Assembly: GCF_038433155.1 (NCBI RefSeq) | Contig: NZ_JBCDMW010000021.1 | Coordinates: 127,933-191,932, forward strand | DNA length: 64,000 nucleotides | From: Luteococcus sp038433155 | GTDB lineage: Bacteria > Actinomycetota > Actinomycetes > Propionibacteriales > Propionibacteriaceae | Direction: 5' to 3' | In this document: one piece after another, positions 14,829-23,848 of the stretch | Numbering within the stretch: the first letter of the stretch is position 1 | How the letters are laid out: every line of letters starts with the position of its first letter | Notes under the pieces: model-generated | The model's database searches: none | What the model saw: the letters and a program-made list of their open reading frames with translations, nothing else | What the model was told of the DNA's origin: nothing | Translations under genes and position numbers: made by a program

Positions 14829-16054
14829 CAGCGGGCATCCTCCTGCGGGTGCGGTGTGGGCGGCAACGGCAGCTGGACGCAGACGACGAAGTGGGCGCCG
14901 TCCGGACCGTGGCGTATGTTGCCACCCAACGGGGCCAATCGCTCGGCCAGCCCCACCAGGCCGGAACCGGCTGGGGCCCGTCGGCCGCGACGCAGGCCGT
15001 CATTGGTGACCGTGAGCCGCACCCCGTCGGCCTGCTCGAAGGCCAACCGGCACCAGGTGGCCTGGGAGTGCCGCACCACATTGGTCACGCATTCCCGCAC
15101 GGCCCAGCCCAGGGCCTCCCGGGTCTGGTCCGGCAGGCCCGTCAGGGCGGGGGGCTGATCCACCTCCGCCTGCACCCCCGCGGCCTCCAACATGGCGCGG
15201 GCACCGCTCAACTCGGCGGCCAGGTCGGTCTTCCGGTAGCCCGCCACCACGGCCCGCATCTCCGTGAGCCCCTCGTCGGCGAGGCCGTGCACCGCAACCA
15301 TCTCCGCGCGGGCCCGATCGTGCTGCTCCCGGCGGGAGAGCTCGGCCGCCAGCTGGCTCTTCAGCGCGATGGCCGACAGGCTGCGGCCCACCACGTCGTG
15401 CAGGTCCCGGCTGAACCGCAGCCGCTCCTCGGCCACCGCCAGCTGGGCACCCAGGGTACGAGCCTGCTCCAGTTCCGCCAGCACTTGCAGCATCCAGCCG
15501 GAGAAGCGGCAGGTGTAGACCATCATCAGGGTGAACAGCGCGGGCAGGACCGCCGTCAGGGCGACCGTCCTAGGTGGCACTCCCCGGGCCAGGCTCACCA
15601 GGGCCGGCACCAGGATGACCGCGGCCATCAGGCGGTGCTGCCGGGGCGCCGGGAGCAGGCAGGCCAGGATGGCGGCGGGCGCGATCGCGGACAGGCAGGC
15701 CAGGCCGTGCGGGGTGCTCCAGCCGTAGCCCTCGGTGGGGGCCAGCAGGGCATTCCATGCCAGTCCGGCCGCCAGCAGCAGGAATCCGGTGGGCAGCAAC
15801 GACCGATGCGGGGTGCGCCGGCCGAGGTAGCCGTCCAGGGCCGGCCATGCGCTCGCGGCCGCCCAGAGGCTCCCGACGGTGGCCAGCGCCAGGCTGCCGA
15901 CACCGACCCATCCCGCCGGGGGATGCTCCAGCTGGGACAGGGCCCCGGCCATCATGAGCGGCGGCATCAGCAGGAAGGCCACCATGGACAGCCGGGTGGC
16001 GCGGTCGAAGCGTTGTGGCCCGGTGCGGCCCAGCAGCAGGTCGGGGAGGTTCAC
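14828..16054 (-). CDS. DesK-type sensor histidine kinase
   Basis: This 408-residue kinase has about six hydrophobic segments in residues 20-190, then the HisKA_3 dimerisation box with H219 in RFSRDLHDVVGRSLSAI. Its C-terminal ATPase domain has the N-box ECVTNVVRHSQA and a G-box ending GSGLVGLAERL. There is no large extracellular sensor domain, so the signal is probably sensed within the membrane or through the partner exporter. The GTPase-like 'ATLVVxDxG' segment is short (LTVTNDGLRRGRRAPAGSG), as usual in DesK-type kinases. It ends four bases into the regulator gene and begins about 40 bp after the permease stop. Confidence 0.9.
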   Translation of the reverse strand: MNLPDLLLGRTGPQRFDRATRLSMVAFLLMPPLMMAGALSQLEHPPAGWVGVGSLALATVGSLWAAASAWPALDGYLGRRTPHRSLLPTGFLLLAAGLAWNALLAPTEGYGWSTPHGLACLSAIAPAAILACLLPAPRQHRLMAAVILVPALVSLARGVPPRTVALTAVLPALFTLMMVYTCRFSGWMLQVLAELEQARTLGAQLAVAEERLRFSRDLHDVVGRSLSAIALKSQLAAELSRREQHDRARAEMVAVHGLADEGLTEMRAVVAGYRKTDLAAELSGARAMLEAAGVQAEVDQPPALTGLPDQTREALGWAVRECVTNVVRHSQATWCRLAFEQADGVRLTVTNDGLRRGRRAPAGSGLVGLAERLAPLGGNIRHGPDGAHFVVCVQLPLPPTPHPQEDAR

Positions 16055-16094
16055 GTCGGCCAGTCTTCCAGTGCGCGGAGCATGGGCACCGAGT

Positions 16095-16958
16095 TCAGCG
16101 CCGGGGCTCCCAGCGCATGGTCCGGTTCAGGTACCAGCCGGCCAACAGGATCCAGCCCAGCAACGCGGCCACTGGCTGGGCGGCGGCCTGCCAGCTCCCG
16201 GCGAAGGTGTGGGTCTGCTTGTCCAGCGTGGTGCCGTTGAGGCCCAGCATCACCAGCTCCGCGACGGGGGCCACCGGCAACCACTGGATGACTCGCTGCC
16301 CGGCGTCGGGGAAGACCGAGAGCGGGATCAACAGGCCGGAGAGCCCCAGGAAGAGCATGATCCCGGGCATGGTGGTGAGCTGGGCGGACTCCACGGTGCG
16401 GGTGGAGACGCCGGTCAGGAAGCTGGCGATGGCGAAGAAGACCGCCCCCAGCCCCAGGCCCAGGACCAACAGCAGCGGGTTGGTGAAGCTCGGCGCACCG
16501 AACAGTGCGCTGACCACGGCCAGCACCAGGGCCACCTGGAGCCAGAAGATCAACACATTGGGCAGCGCCAGCGCGGTCAGGATCTCCAGCACACTGCTGC
16601 ACCCCGAGCGCAGCCGCTTCAGTACCAGCGTCTCCCGCCGGGCGACGACGGCGGTGGTCAGGTTGTAGTAGATCACCAGACCCAGGCCGGTGACCGCCAG
16701 GGTGGTGGTGAGCATGGTGGCCAGGCCACCGCGCGGCATCACGTCGGCCAAGGTCTTGATCATGGGCAACTCGGCCAACATCAGCACCATCAGCGGGCCC
16801 ATCGCGACGGCGTAGAAGACGCTGACCTTGTTGCGCAGCAGCTGGATGAGCTCGCTGCGGGCCAGTCCGGCCAGCCGACGAGGGCTGAACCGGGCGACGG
16901 GTGCGGTGTTGGCAGGGGACGTGGGAGTTGGCGTGGCAGTGGTGGTGTCGGCGCTCAT
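16095..16958 (-). CDS. ABC-2 type exporter permease
   Basis: The 287-residue protein has a Thr/Pro-rich N-terminus and six predicted membrane helices in the ABC-2 layout: an amphipathic LARSELIQLLRNKVSVFYAV start, then hydrophobic segments, with the conserved GLSGLLIPLSVFP turn and LPVAPVAELV near the C-terminus. It partners the ATPase encoded immediately upstream (17047-18000). The ATG at 16958 is preceded by AGGAG. Directly upstream of that site lies a tract of 7-bp tandem repeats that separates it from the ATPase stop. The substrate is unknown; multidrug, antibiotic peptide or lipid export is typical for exporters paired with DesKR-like systems. Confidence 0.88.
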   Translation of the reverse strand: MSADTTTATPTPTSPANTAPVARFSPRRLAGLARSELIQLLRNKVSVFYAVAMGPLMVLMLAELPMIKTLADVMPRGGLATMLTTTLAVTGLGLVIYYNLTTAVVARRETLVLKRLRSGCSSVLEILTALALPNVLIFWLQVALVLAVVSALFGAPSFTNPLLLVLGLGLGAVFFAIASFLTGVSTRTVESAQLTTMPGIMLFLGLSGLLIPLSVFPDAGQRVIQWLPVAPVAELVMLGLNGTTLDKQTHTFAGSWQAAAQPVAALLGWILLAGWYLNRTMRWEPRR

Positions 16959-16967
16959 GGAATGCTC

Positions 16968-17036
16968 CTGGTGACTGGTGACTGGTGACTGGTGACTGGT
17001 GACTGGTGACTGGTGACTGGTGACTGGTGACCGGTG
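16968..17036. repeat. Heptanucleotide tandem repeat (ACTGGTG)n before the ABC permease
   Basis: Eight perfect tandem copies of ACTGGTG run from 16974 to 17029, preceded by a partial unit (16968-16973) and followed by the variant ACCGGTG (17030-17036). The tract fills nearly all of the gap between the ATPase stop (17047) and the permease ribosome-binding site (about 16965), and is transcribed as repeats of CACCAGT. It is intergenic. Slippage would change spacing between the coupled genes without shifting a reading frame. Confidence 0.95.
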
Positions 17037-17046
17037 AGGTTCGGGC

Positions 17047-18000
17047 TCAGGCCGCGACGCCCGTCCCGTCGGCGGTCTTGCCTTCGGCGATGGACAGGAA
17101 AGCCTGCTCCAGGGTGGCGCTGCGGGCGTCCAGCCGTCGCAGCTCCACCCCGTGCCGGCTGGCCTGGGTCAGCAGGGCCGCCAGGGTGGGTTGCAGCTCA
17201 CGGGTCTCCAGCGCCACCCGCTGCCCGTCGCGGTGCGGGCGGGCGGCCAGGGCCGGTAGCTCGGCCAGGGCCAGTTGCTCGGCGTGGTCGGTCTCGAAGG
17301 TGATCCGGGCATTCTGGCCGGCGATGATCTCGGCCACGGTGCCCTGGCTGTGGATCTGGCCGCGGTCCATGATGGCCAGCCGGGTGGCCAGTTCCTCGGC
17401 CTCCTCCAGGTAGTGGGTGGTGAGCATCACCGTCGTGCCCCGGTCCAGCAGGGAGCGGACCAGCTGCCAGGTGACCTGACGGCTCTGCGGGTCCAGCCCG
17501 GTGGTCGGCTCGTCCAGGAAGAGCAGCTCGGGGTCTCCCATCAGCGCCAGGCCCAGGTCCAGGCGTCGCTTCTCGCCGCCGGACAGGCTTTTCACCCGGA
17601 CCCCCGCGCGGTCACTGAGGTGCACGTCGGCCAGCACCGTGGAGACCGGACGGGGACGGTCCAGGGTGGCGTGCCACATGGCCGCGGTCTCGGCCACTGT
17701 GAGGTCGTCGCTGAAGCCGGCCTGCTGCAGCATGATGCCCAGCCGGCCGATGACCCGGGTGCGTTCCCGGTACGGGTCGTGGCCCAGCACCCGCACCTGA
17801 CCTCCGGTGGCCGGTGCCAGGCCCTCCAGCACCTCCAGGGTGGAGGTCTTGCCGGCACCATTGGTTCCCAGCAGGGCGAACAGTTCTCCCCGGTTGACCT
17901 GCAGGTCGATGCCGCGGACCGCCTCGAACCGGGCCTTGCCGTGGCCGTGGTGGCGTCGCAGTCCGGTGGCGGTGATGGCGTGCTCAGCTGTCGTCGTCAT
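17047..18000 (-). CDS. ABC-2 exporter ATP-binding protein
   Basis: The 317-residue ATPase has all motifs: Walker A GTNGAGKTSTLEVLEGL (about 45-61), Q-loop GIMLQQAGF, signature SLSGGEKRR, Walker B LLFLDEPTTGLDP and the switch histidine in MLTTHYLEEAEEL. A C-terminal regulatory extension of about 90 residues ends LEQAFLSIAEGKT, the DUF4162-like pattern of drug/bacteriocin exporters. It is the first gene of the ATPase-permease-kinase-regulator operon and is divergent from lepA. A short palindrome TGACA-GA-TGTCA in the divergent gap may be the regulator's binding site. Confidence 0.93.
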   Translation of the reverse strand: MTTTAEHAITATGLRRHHGHGKARFEAVRGIDLQVNRGELFALLGTNGAGKTSTLEVLEGLAPATGGQVRVLGHDPYRERTRVIGRLGIMLQQAGFSDDLTVAETAAMWHATLDRPRPVSTVLADVHLSDRAGVRVKSLSGGEKRRLDLGLALMGDPELLFLDEPTTGLDPQSRQVTWQLVRSLLDRGTTVMLTTHYLEEAEELATRLAIMDRGQIHSQGTVAEIIAGQNARITFETDHAEQLALAELPALAARPHRDGQRVALETRELQPTLAALLTQASRHGVELRRLDARSATLEQAFLSIAEGKTADGTGVAA

Positions 18001-18060
18001 GCCCTCGATTCTTCGGCTGACAAGGCTCGTCGGGTAGTGCGCCGGATCACCGAACCAACA

Positions 18061-18072
18061 TGACAGATGTCA
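18061..18072. promoter_or_regulatory. Palindrome TGACA-GA-TGTCA, candidate response-regulator operator
   Basis: A perfect inverted repeat with 5-bp arms and a 2-bp centre lies 61-72 bp upstream of the ABC ATPase start (18000, minus) and 84 bp before lepA. NarL-family regulators bind short inverted repeats of this kind, and the operon encodes such a regulator. Assignment to that regulator is inference. Confidence 0.4.
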
Positions 18073-18155
18073 CGCCTGCGCCGCGGATGCAGTCGCTGGG
18101 CCAACATGAGAAGATGACACGTCCCACCTGACGGCTTCACGAAGACGGGGAGTGC

Positions 18156-19997
18156 ATGAGCGCGCCACAGCCTGGATCGACCGACCCGGCGATCATCCGC
18201 AATTTCTGCATCATTGCGCACATCGACCACGGAAAGTCGACGCTGGCCGACCGGATGTTGCAGATCACGGGCGTCGTGGACCAACGGGCCATGCGCGCCC
18301 AGTACCTGGACCGGATGGACATCGAGCGCGAGCGGGGCATCACCATCAAGTCCCAGGCCGTCCGGATGCCCTGGACCGTTGACGGCACGACGCACATTTT
18401 GAACATGATCGACACCCCTGGGCACGTCGACTTCACCTATGAGGTCTCCCGCTCGCTGGCCGCCTGCGAGGGTGCGATCCTGCTGGTGGACGCCGCGCAG
18501 GGGATCGAGGCGCAGACCCTGGCCAACCTCTACCTGGCCATGGAGAATGACCTGCAGATCATCCCGGTGCTGAACAAGATCGACCTGCCGGGGGCGATGC
18601 CGGAGAAGTATGCCGCGGAGCTGGCCGGCCTGATCGGCTGCGACGAGGGCGACGTGCTGCGGGTCTCCGCCAAGACCGGCGTGGGCGTGCCCGAGCTGCT
18701 GGACCAGATCGTCGCCCAGATCCCGGCCCCGGTGGGCGACGCCGAGGCCCCGGCCCGGGCACTGATCTTCGACTCGGTCTACGACACCTACCGTGGTGTG
18801 GTCACCTATGTCCGGGTGGTCGACGGGGAGCTCAGCCACCGCGAGAAGATCCTGATGATGAGCACCAAGGCCACCCACGAGGTGCTGGAAGTGGGCGTGA
18901 TCAGCCCCGAGCCGATGAAGGCGGACGCGATCGGCGTGGGCGAGGTGGGCTACCTGATCACCGGCGTGAAGGATGTGCGCCAGTCCCGGGTGGGTGACAC
19001 CGTGACCAGCGCCGGGCGACCCGCGGCGTCGGACCTGGGCGGCTACCGGCACCCCAACCCGATGGTCTTCGCCGGCCTGTACCCGATTGACGGCAATGAC
19101 TTCCCGGTGCTGCGCGAGGCGCTGGAGAAGCTGCAGCTGAACGACGCCGCCCTGACCTACGAGCCGGAGACCTCCGGCGCGCTGGGCTTCGGTTTCCGGG
19201 TGGGCTTCCTGGGCCTGCTGCACATGGAGATCACCCGTGAGCGGCTGGAGCAGGAGTTCAACCTGGACCTGATCTCCACCGCCCCCAACGTGGTCTACCG
19301 GGTGGTGATGGAGGACGGCAAGGAGTTCACCGTCACCAACCCGTCGGAATACCCCGAGGGCAAGATCGACAAGGTCTACGAGCCGGTGGCGAAGGGCACC
19401 ATCCTGGCGCCGGCCGAGTACATCGGCACCATCATGGAGCTGTGCCAGCAGAAGCGCGGCGTCCAGACCGGGATGGACTACCTCAGCGAGGACCGGGTGG
19501 AGATCCGCTACATCCTGCCGATGGGGGAGATCGTCTTCGACTTCTTCGACGCGCTGAAGAGCCGCACCAAGGGCTATGCCTCGCTGGACTATGACATCGC
19601 CGGTGAGGAGGCCGCCGACCTGGTGAAGGTGGACATCCTGCTGCACGGCGACCCGGTGGACGCCTTCAGTGCGATCGTGCACAAGGACAAGGCCTATGCC
19701 TATGGCGTCGCGATGGCCGCCAAGCTGAAGGAGCTCATTCCGCGGCAGCAGTTCGAGGTGCCGATCCAGGCCGCGATCGGCGCCCGGGTGATCGCCCGGG
19801 AGACCATCCGCGCCATCCGCAAGGACGTGCTGGCCAAGTGCTACGGCGGCGACATCTCCCGCAAGCGCAAGCTGCTGGAGAAGCAGAAGGAAGGCAAGAA
19901 GCGGATGAAGATGGTCGGCCGGGTGGAGGTGCCGCAGGAGGCCTTCGTCGCCGCCCTGCAGACCGGCGAGGGCGGCAAGGACAAGGACAAGAAGTAG
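18156..19997 (+). CDS. lepA: Elongation factor 4 (LepA), ribosomal back-translocase GTPase
   Basis: The 613-residue protein shows the full LepA layout. The G domain has AHIDHGKSTLADRML, the switch segment RERGITIKSQAV, DTPGHVDF and NKIDLPGA. Beta-barrel domain II and two EF-G-like domains follow, and the LepA-specific C-terminal domain is rich in Lys and ends KKRMKMVGRVEVPQEAF. It acts on stalled or mistranslocated ribosomes. The ATG at 18156 follows GGGGAG. It is a single-copy backbone gene in the same neighbourhood as hemW and hrcA in other actinobacteria. A strong hairpin follows the stop codon. Confidence 0.98.
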   Translation: MSAPQPGSTDPAIIRNFCIIAHIDHGKSTLADRMLQITGVVDQRAMRAQYLDRMDIERERGITIKSQAVRMPWTVDGTTHILNMIDTPGHVDFTYEVSRSLAACEGAILLVDAAQGIEAQTLANLYLAMENDLQIIPVLNKIDLPGAMPEKYAAELAGLIGCDEGDVLRVSAKTGVGVPELLDQIVAQIPAPVGDAEAPARALIFDSVYDTYRGVVTYVRVVDGELSHREKILMMSTKATHEVLEVGVISPEPMKADAIGVGEVGYLITGVKDVRQSRVGDTVTSAGRPAASDLGGYRHPNPMVFAGLYPIDGNDFPVLREALEKLQLNDAALTYEPETSGALGFGFRVGFLGLLHMEITRERLEQEFNLDLISTAPNVVYRVVMEDGKEFTVTNPSEYPEGKIDKVYEPVAKGTILAPAEYIGTIMELCQQKRGVQTGMDYLSEDRVEIRYILPMGEIVFDFFDALKSRTKGYASLDYDIAGEEAADLVKVDILLHGDPVDAFSAIVHKDKAYAYGVAMAAKLKELIPRQQFEVPIQAAIGARVIARETIRAIRKDVLAKCYGGDISRKRKLLEKQKEGKKRMKMVGRVEVPQEAFVAALQTGEGGKDKDKK

Positions 19998-20002
19998 CAC
20001 GA

Positions 20003-20044
20003 GCCGGGCCCGTGGTCGCCACCTGCTGCGTTCACGGGCCCGGC
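20003..20044. terminator. Hairpin terminator between lepA and the AGCS symporter gene
   Basis: Perfect 12-bp arms GCCGGGCCCGTG (20003-20014) and CACGGGCCCGGC (20033-20044) enclose an 18-nt loop, starting 6 bp after the lepA stop. It has no T-run on either side. It lies between convergent genes and probably acts in both directions. Confidence 0.7.
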
Positions 20045-20066
20045 CGATCCTGACTCCCGGAGGGGG

Positions 20067-21578
20067 TCAGTCGGTGGTGGTCAGCGCATCCTCACCCGAC
20101 GGGTGGAACCACTTGCCGGCCTCGTGGCCCGGCCGCTTGTGCCAGACCTCGCCCGGGATGTCGTCCTGCATGAAGGGGTTGTTGTCCAAGTTGAACTGGG
20201 CCGTGATCGGGTCCGGATGGGACTCGAAGTCGCGCATGGTGGCCACGGCGTACCTGCCCAGGAAGACCAGGGCGATCAGGTTGGTGATGGCCATCAAGGT
20301 CATGGCCACGTCGGCCAGGGACCAGACGAAGTCCAGCGCCAGCACGGCGCCGAGGGCCGCCGAGCCGATGGTCATCAGCCGGATGGCCAGCTCGCCGGCG
20401 CGTCCGCCGCGCAGGAAGTCCATGTTGATCTCGGCATAGGTCTCGTTGCCGATCAGCGTGGAGAACGCGAAGACGAAGACCAGGACGGTGAAGACCAGGC
20501 CGACCCAGGTGCCGAGGGAGTACATCATGGCGTCCTGGGTGAGGGTGGCGCCGGCCTGTGCCTTGGTGGTGACACCCGGGGTGTAGATCGAGGCGTCGGA
20601 GAGCAGGATGACCACCGCGGTGGCCGTGCAGACCAGCATCGAGTCGATGAAGACGCCGAGCGACTGGATCAGGCCTTGGTGGGCGGGGTGGCTGGTGGTG
20701 GCGGCGGCGGCGGCATTGGGCGCCGAGCCCATACCGGCCTCGTTGGCGTACAGGCCGCGCTTGATGCCGTTGAGCACAGTGGCCGCCAGGCCGCCACCGA
20801 CACCGGCCAATGCCTGGTCGAGGCCGAAGGCACCCTTGACGATGTTGGCCAGCGCTGCCGGGACCTCGTCGATGTTGAGCACGATGACCGCCACGGCCAG
20901 CAGCACGTAGGCCAGGGCCATGATCGGCGCCATCCACTCGGTGACCTTGGCCACCGACTTCACGCCGCCGAGAACGACGGCGCCGGTGGCGACTGCGAGG
21001 AAGATGGCCGTGACGCTGGGGCTGATGTGGAAGCTCTTGTCGAAGACCGCGGCGATGGTGTTGGCCTGCACCATCTGGAAGGCGAAACCGAAGGTGAAGA
21101 TCAGGAAGATGGCGAAGACCATGCCCATCGGCCGATTCTTCATGCCCCGCTGCATGTAATAGGCGGGGCCACCACGGAAGGTGCCGTCGGTGTGGGGCAC
21201 CTTGTACAGCTGGGCGAGGGTGGCCTCGACGAAGGCGGTGGCCATGCCGAGGAAGGCCATCAACCACATCCAGAAGACGGCCCCTGGGCCGCCGAGGGCC
21301 AGGGCGATGGCAACGCCGGCGATGGCGCCGGTGCCCACGCGCGAGGCCAACGAGATGCAGAAGGCCTGGAAGGAGGAGATGCCATCACCGGCGCCGGTGC
21401 GGGAATCGAGCGCGACGCGAAACATCGTCCCCAGCTTGCGGAACTGCACGCCGCGGGTCCAGATCGTGAAGACTACGCCGGCCGCGATGATCAGCACGAT
21501 CAGCACCCAGCTGAGCTGGTCATTCAGCCAGGCGACGGTGGTGTTCAACCAGGCCATCACTTTGTCGAAGGAGTTCAT
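20067..21578 (-). CDS. Sodium:alanine/glycine symporter (AGCS family)
   Basis: The 503-residue integral membrane protein has about eleven hydrophobic segments and the family-specific TRGVQFRKLGTMFRV, SLASRVGTGAIAGVAIAL, GGPAYYMQRGMK and ANEAGMGSAPNAAA segments. AGCS proteins bring alanine or glycine into the cell with sodium. The C-terminus (residues 450-503) is a hydrophilic tail with acidic and His residues. The ATG at 21578 is preceded by AGGACAGG. The gene is convergent with lepA and followed upstream by the rhomboid gene on the same strand, 127 bp away; a shared transcript is possible but not clear. Confidence 0.92.
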   Translation of the reverse strand: MNSFDKVMAWLNTTVAWLNDQLSWVLIVLIIAAGVVFTIWTRGVQFRKLGTMFRVALDSRTGAGDGISSFQAFCISLASRVGTGAIAGVAIALALGGPGAVFWMWLMAFLGMATAFVEATLAQLYKVPHTDGTFRGGPAYYMQRGMKNRPMGMVFAIFLIFTFGFAFQMVQANTIAAVFDKSFHISPSVTAIFLAVATGAVVLGGVKSVAKVTEWMAPIMALAYVLLAVAVIVLNIDEVPAALANIVKGAFGLDQALAGVGGGLAATVLNGIKRGLYANEAGMGSAPNAAAAATTSHPAHQGLIQSLGVFIDSMLVCTATAVVILLSDASIYTPGVTTKAQAGATLTQDAMMYSLGTWVGLVFTVLVFVFAFSTLIGNETYAEINMDFLRGGRAGELAIRLMTIGSAALGAVLALDFVWSLADVAMTLMAITNLIALVFLGRYAVATMRDFESHPDPITAQFNLDNNPFMQDDIPGEVWHKRPGHEAGKWFHPSGEDALTTTD

Positions 21579-21704
21579 ACCTGTCCTGCCTGTAGGCCCG
21601 ACACCGCGCACCGGCCCAAGGGGGCCGCACGAATGACGGGGATGTCAGGGGGAAATCTCACCACACCTGGGGCCCCAAAACCGCATGCACCCCCCCAGAC
21701 ACGC

Positions 21705-22331
21705 TCAGCGACGCGTCCCGCGATGCAGCCACCACGCGGCCAGGACGCCACCGATCGCGCCGCCCAGATGGCCCTGCCAGGAGATGTTGGGATCGGTGGG
21801 GAGCACGCCCCACAGCACGCTGCCGTAGACGACGAAGACCACCAGGCCGATCAGGATCTGCTTCCAGTCGCGGCTCCACCAGCCGCGCACCAGCAGGTAG
21901 CTCAGCCAGCCGAAGACCACACCCGAGGCCCCCAGGGTGATGGTGCCGGGCGGCGACAGCAGCCAGGCGGTGATGCCGGAGGTGACCATCACCACCAGCG
22001 TGGTGGCGATCCAGCGTCGCAGGCCGGACATGGCCACCAGGAAGCCCAGCACCAGCAGCGGGACGGAGTTGTTGGCCAGGTGCTGCCAACCCAGGTGCAG
22101 CCACGGCGCGGTGAACAGCGCCCACAAACCCGTCGGATCCCAGGAGCGCAGGCCGAACTGGTCCAGGGCGTGCAGCATCAGGGTGTCCAGCGTCTCCAGC
22201 ACCCACATCACGCCGACCGGCACTCCGGCGAGCAGCGTGGAGGAGCGCACCCGACTCTGCCGTTGGGTCTGCGGCAAGGGGGCCGGGCGGGGCGTCTGGT
22301 AGGGATTCGGGCGGGCCGGTGGCAGGCTCAT
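21705..22331 (-). CDS. Rhomboid family intramembrane serine protease
   Basis: The 208-residue protein has six hydrophobic segments and the rhomboid catalytic pair, S136 in GASGVVFG and H188 in WQGHLGGAIGG. The upstream conserved WQHLANNS (H84, N87/N88) also fits the oxyanion region. The N-terminal 30 residues are Pro/Arg/Gln-rich and cytoplasmic. Rhomboids cut single-pass membrane proteins within the bilayer; the substrate is not indicated by context. The ATG at 22331 is divergent from the GntP permease gene. Confidence 0.93.
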   Translation of the reverse strand: MSLPPARPNPYQTPRPAPLPQTQRQSRVRSSTLLAGVPVGVMWVLETLDTLMLHALDQFGLRSWDPTGLWALFTAPWLHLGWQHLANNSVPLLVLGFLVAMSGLRRWIATTLVVMVTSGITAWLLSPPGTITLGASGVVFGWLSYLLVRGWWSRDWKQILIGLVVFVVYGSVLWGVLPTDPNISWQGHLGGAIGGVLAAWWLHRGTRR

Positions 22332-22482
22332 GCCTCCAGTGTGACCGATGCCGGCAAGCGGGCCCCAGACGCTGTGCCGGCGACGGGATCGCACCCCTTG
22401 GTGAACTGTGTCGGAGGCGGCTGTTAGGGTCTGGAAAGCCTTGACCAACGATGGTCGGGGGGCCACGCCTGGAGGGTGCCGC

Positions 22483-23847
22483 ATGCTTGTCCTGCACACT
22501 GTGATCGCCATTGCGGCGGTCGTCGTCCTGATCATCAAGTTCAAGATCGATCCCGTGATCAGCCTGGTGATCGGGTCCATCTATCTTGGCCTGGCCGGTG
22601 GGGTCGGTTTCCCGGGCACCATCGAGGCCATCACCAAGGGCTTCGGCAGCATCATGAGCAGCGTCGGCCTGCTGATCGGCTTCGGCGTGTTGATCGGCTC
22701 CCTGCTGCACACCACCGGCGCCTTCACCAAGTTGGTCCGCAGCCTGCTGCGGATCTTCGGGCCCAAGCGGATCCCCTATGGCCTGGCGCTGGCCCTGGCC
22801 ACCATCCTGCCGTCGATCTACGTCGACGTGCAGGTGGTGCTGGCCGCCCCCGTCGCCCGCCAGGCCTCCAAACACATGGGTCCCAATGGGCTGGCCCTGA
22901 TGGCCGGGGCGCTGGGGATCGGCATCTTCTCCGGCTATGTCTTCGTCGTGCCGGGCCTGTCGGCCATCTCCATCGCCGGCCTGATGGGCATCCCCCTGGG
23001 CAAGTACCTGCTGTTCGGCATCGTCGTGGGGCCGCTGACCGCCCTGCTGACGGTGATCCTGTTCCAGCAGCTGCTGCGCTTCGGTTGGTGGAAGCCCGCC
23101 AAGGACGAGGAGGAGAACGAGGCCCTGCTGGAGTCCGAGGCCCGGGCCGTGGCCGCGGAGGCGGCCGAGGGCAGCGACGCCGGCGTGAAGACGCCGCCAC
23201 TCGCCATCAGCCTGCTGCCGATCGTGGTGCCGCTGGTGATGATCGCCTTCGGTGCCTTTGCCGAGCTGTTCAAGGTCACCAACCAGTTCATCGACTTCCT
23301 GGGCAATGCCAACATCGCCCTGTTCGTCGGGCTGCTGATGGCCTTCGCGCTCTCGCTGCGGACCGTCGGGGCCAAGGCCGCCAACGAGGCCTTCAGCGAC
23401 GGCCTGCAGACCTCCGGCGAGATCCTGCTGGTCACCGGCATCGGCGGCTCGCTGGGCGCCGTGATCAAGGCCACCGGCCTGGCCAAGGTGCTGGCCGGGA
23501 TGTTCGACGCCGATGCGGGCGCCCCGGTGCTGCTCAGCATCCTGCTGGCCTGGTTCGTGGCCGCCCTCCTGCACCTGGCGATTGGCTCGGTCTCGGTGGC
23601 CGCCATCACCGCGGCCGGCATCATCGCGCCGCTGCTGGGCCAGATGGACGTCAATCCGGTGGCCGTCGGGCTGGCCATCGCCTCCGGCTCGCTGTTCGCG
23701 CTGCACGTCAACAGCAACTTCTTCTGGATGTTCAAGGCCCTGCTGGGGTTGAGCACCCAGGGCAGCCTGAAGACCATGACCACGGTGACCACCATCGGCT
23801 CGCTGATCTCCCTGCCGATGGTGATCGGCATCGGCCTGGTGGCCTGA
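22483..23847 (+). CDS. GntP family gluconate/organic-acid permease
   Basis: The 454-residue protein has 12 or so membrane segments and GntP-family landmarks: KFKIDPVISLVIGSIYLGL near the N-terminus, TGAFTKLVRSLLRIFG, LPSIYVDVQVVLAAPVA, and a C-terminal half with LLVTGIGGSLGAVIKATG and HLAIGSVSVAAITAAGI. Members take up gluconate or related sugar acids by proton symport. A central hydrophilic loop (about 205-235) is rich in Glu and Ala. The start at ATG 22483 is preceded by GGAGGG. No sugar-acid catabolic gene or regulator is adjacent, so the substrate remains open. The stop lies one base from the stop of the convergent sugar-ABC permease gene. Confidence 0.9.
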   Translation: MLVLHTVIAIAAVVVLIIKFKIDPVISLVIGSIYLGLAGGVGFPGTIEAITKGFGSIMSSVGLLIGFGVLIGSLLHTTGAFTKLVRSLLRIFGPKRIPYGLALALATILPSIYVDVQVVLAAPVARQASKHMGPNGLALMAGALGIGIFSGYVFVVPGLSAISIAGLMGIPLGKYLLFGIVVGPLTALLTVILFQQLLRFGWWKPAKDEEENEALLESEARAVAAEAAEGSDAGVKTPPLAISLLPIVVPLVMIAFGAFAELFKVTNQFIDFLGNANIALFVGLLMAFALSLRTVGAKAANEAFSDGLQTSGEILLVTGIGGSLGAVIKATGLAKVLAGMFDADAGAPVLLSILLAWFVAALLHLAIGSVSVAAITAAGIIAPLLGQMDVNPVAVGLAIASGSLFALHVNSNFFWMFKALLGLSTQGSLKTMTTVTTIGSLISLPMVIGIGLVA

Positions 23848-23848
23848 G

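Noticed and set aside
16968..17036. CRISPR-like array
   Set aside because: The repeat unit is 7 bp with no spacers, so it is a simple tandem repeat.
20103..22427. A 774-codon open frame on the plus strand
   Set aside because: It is the antisense shadow of the AGCS symporter and rhomboid genes and is full of low-complexity Gly/His/Glu.
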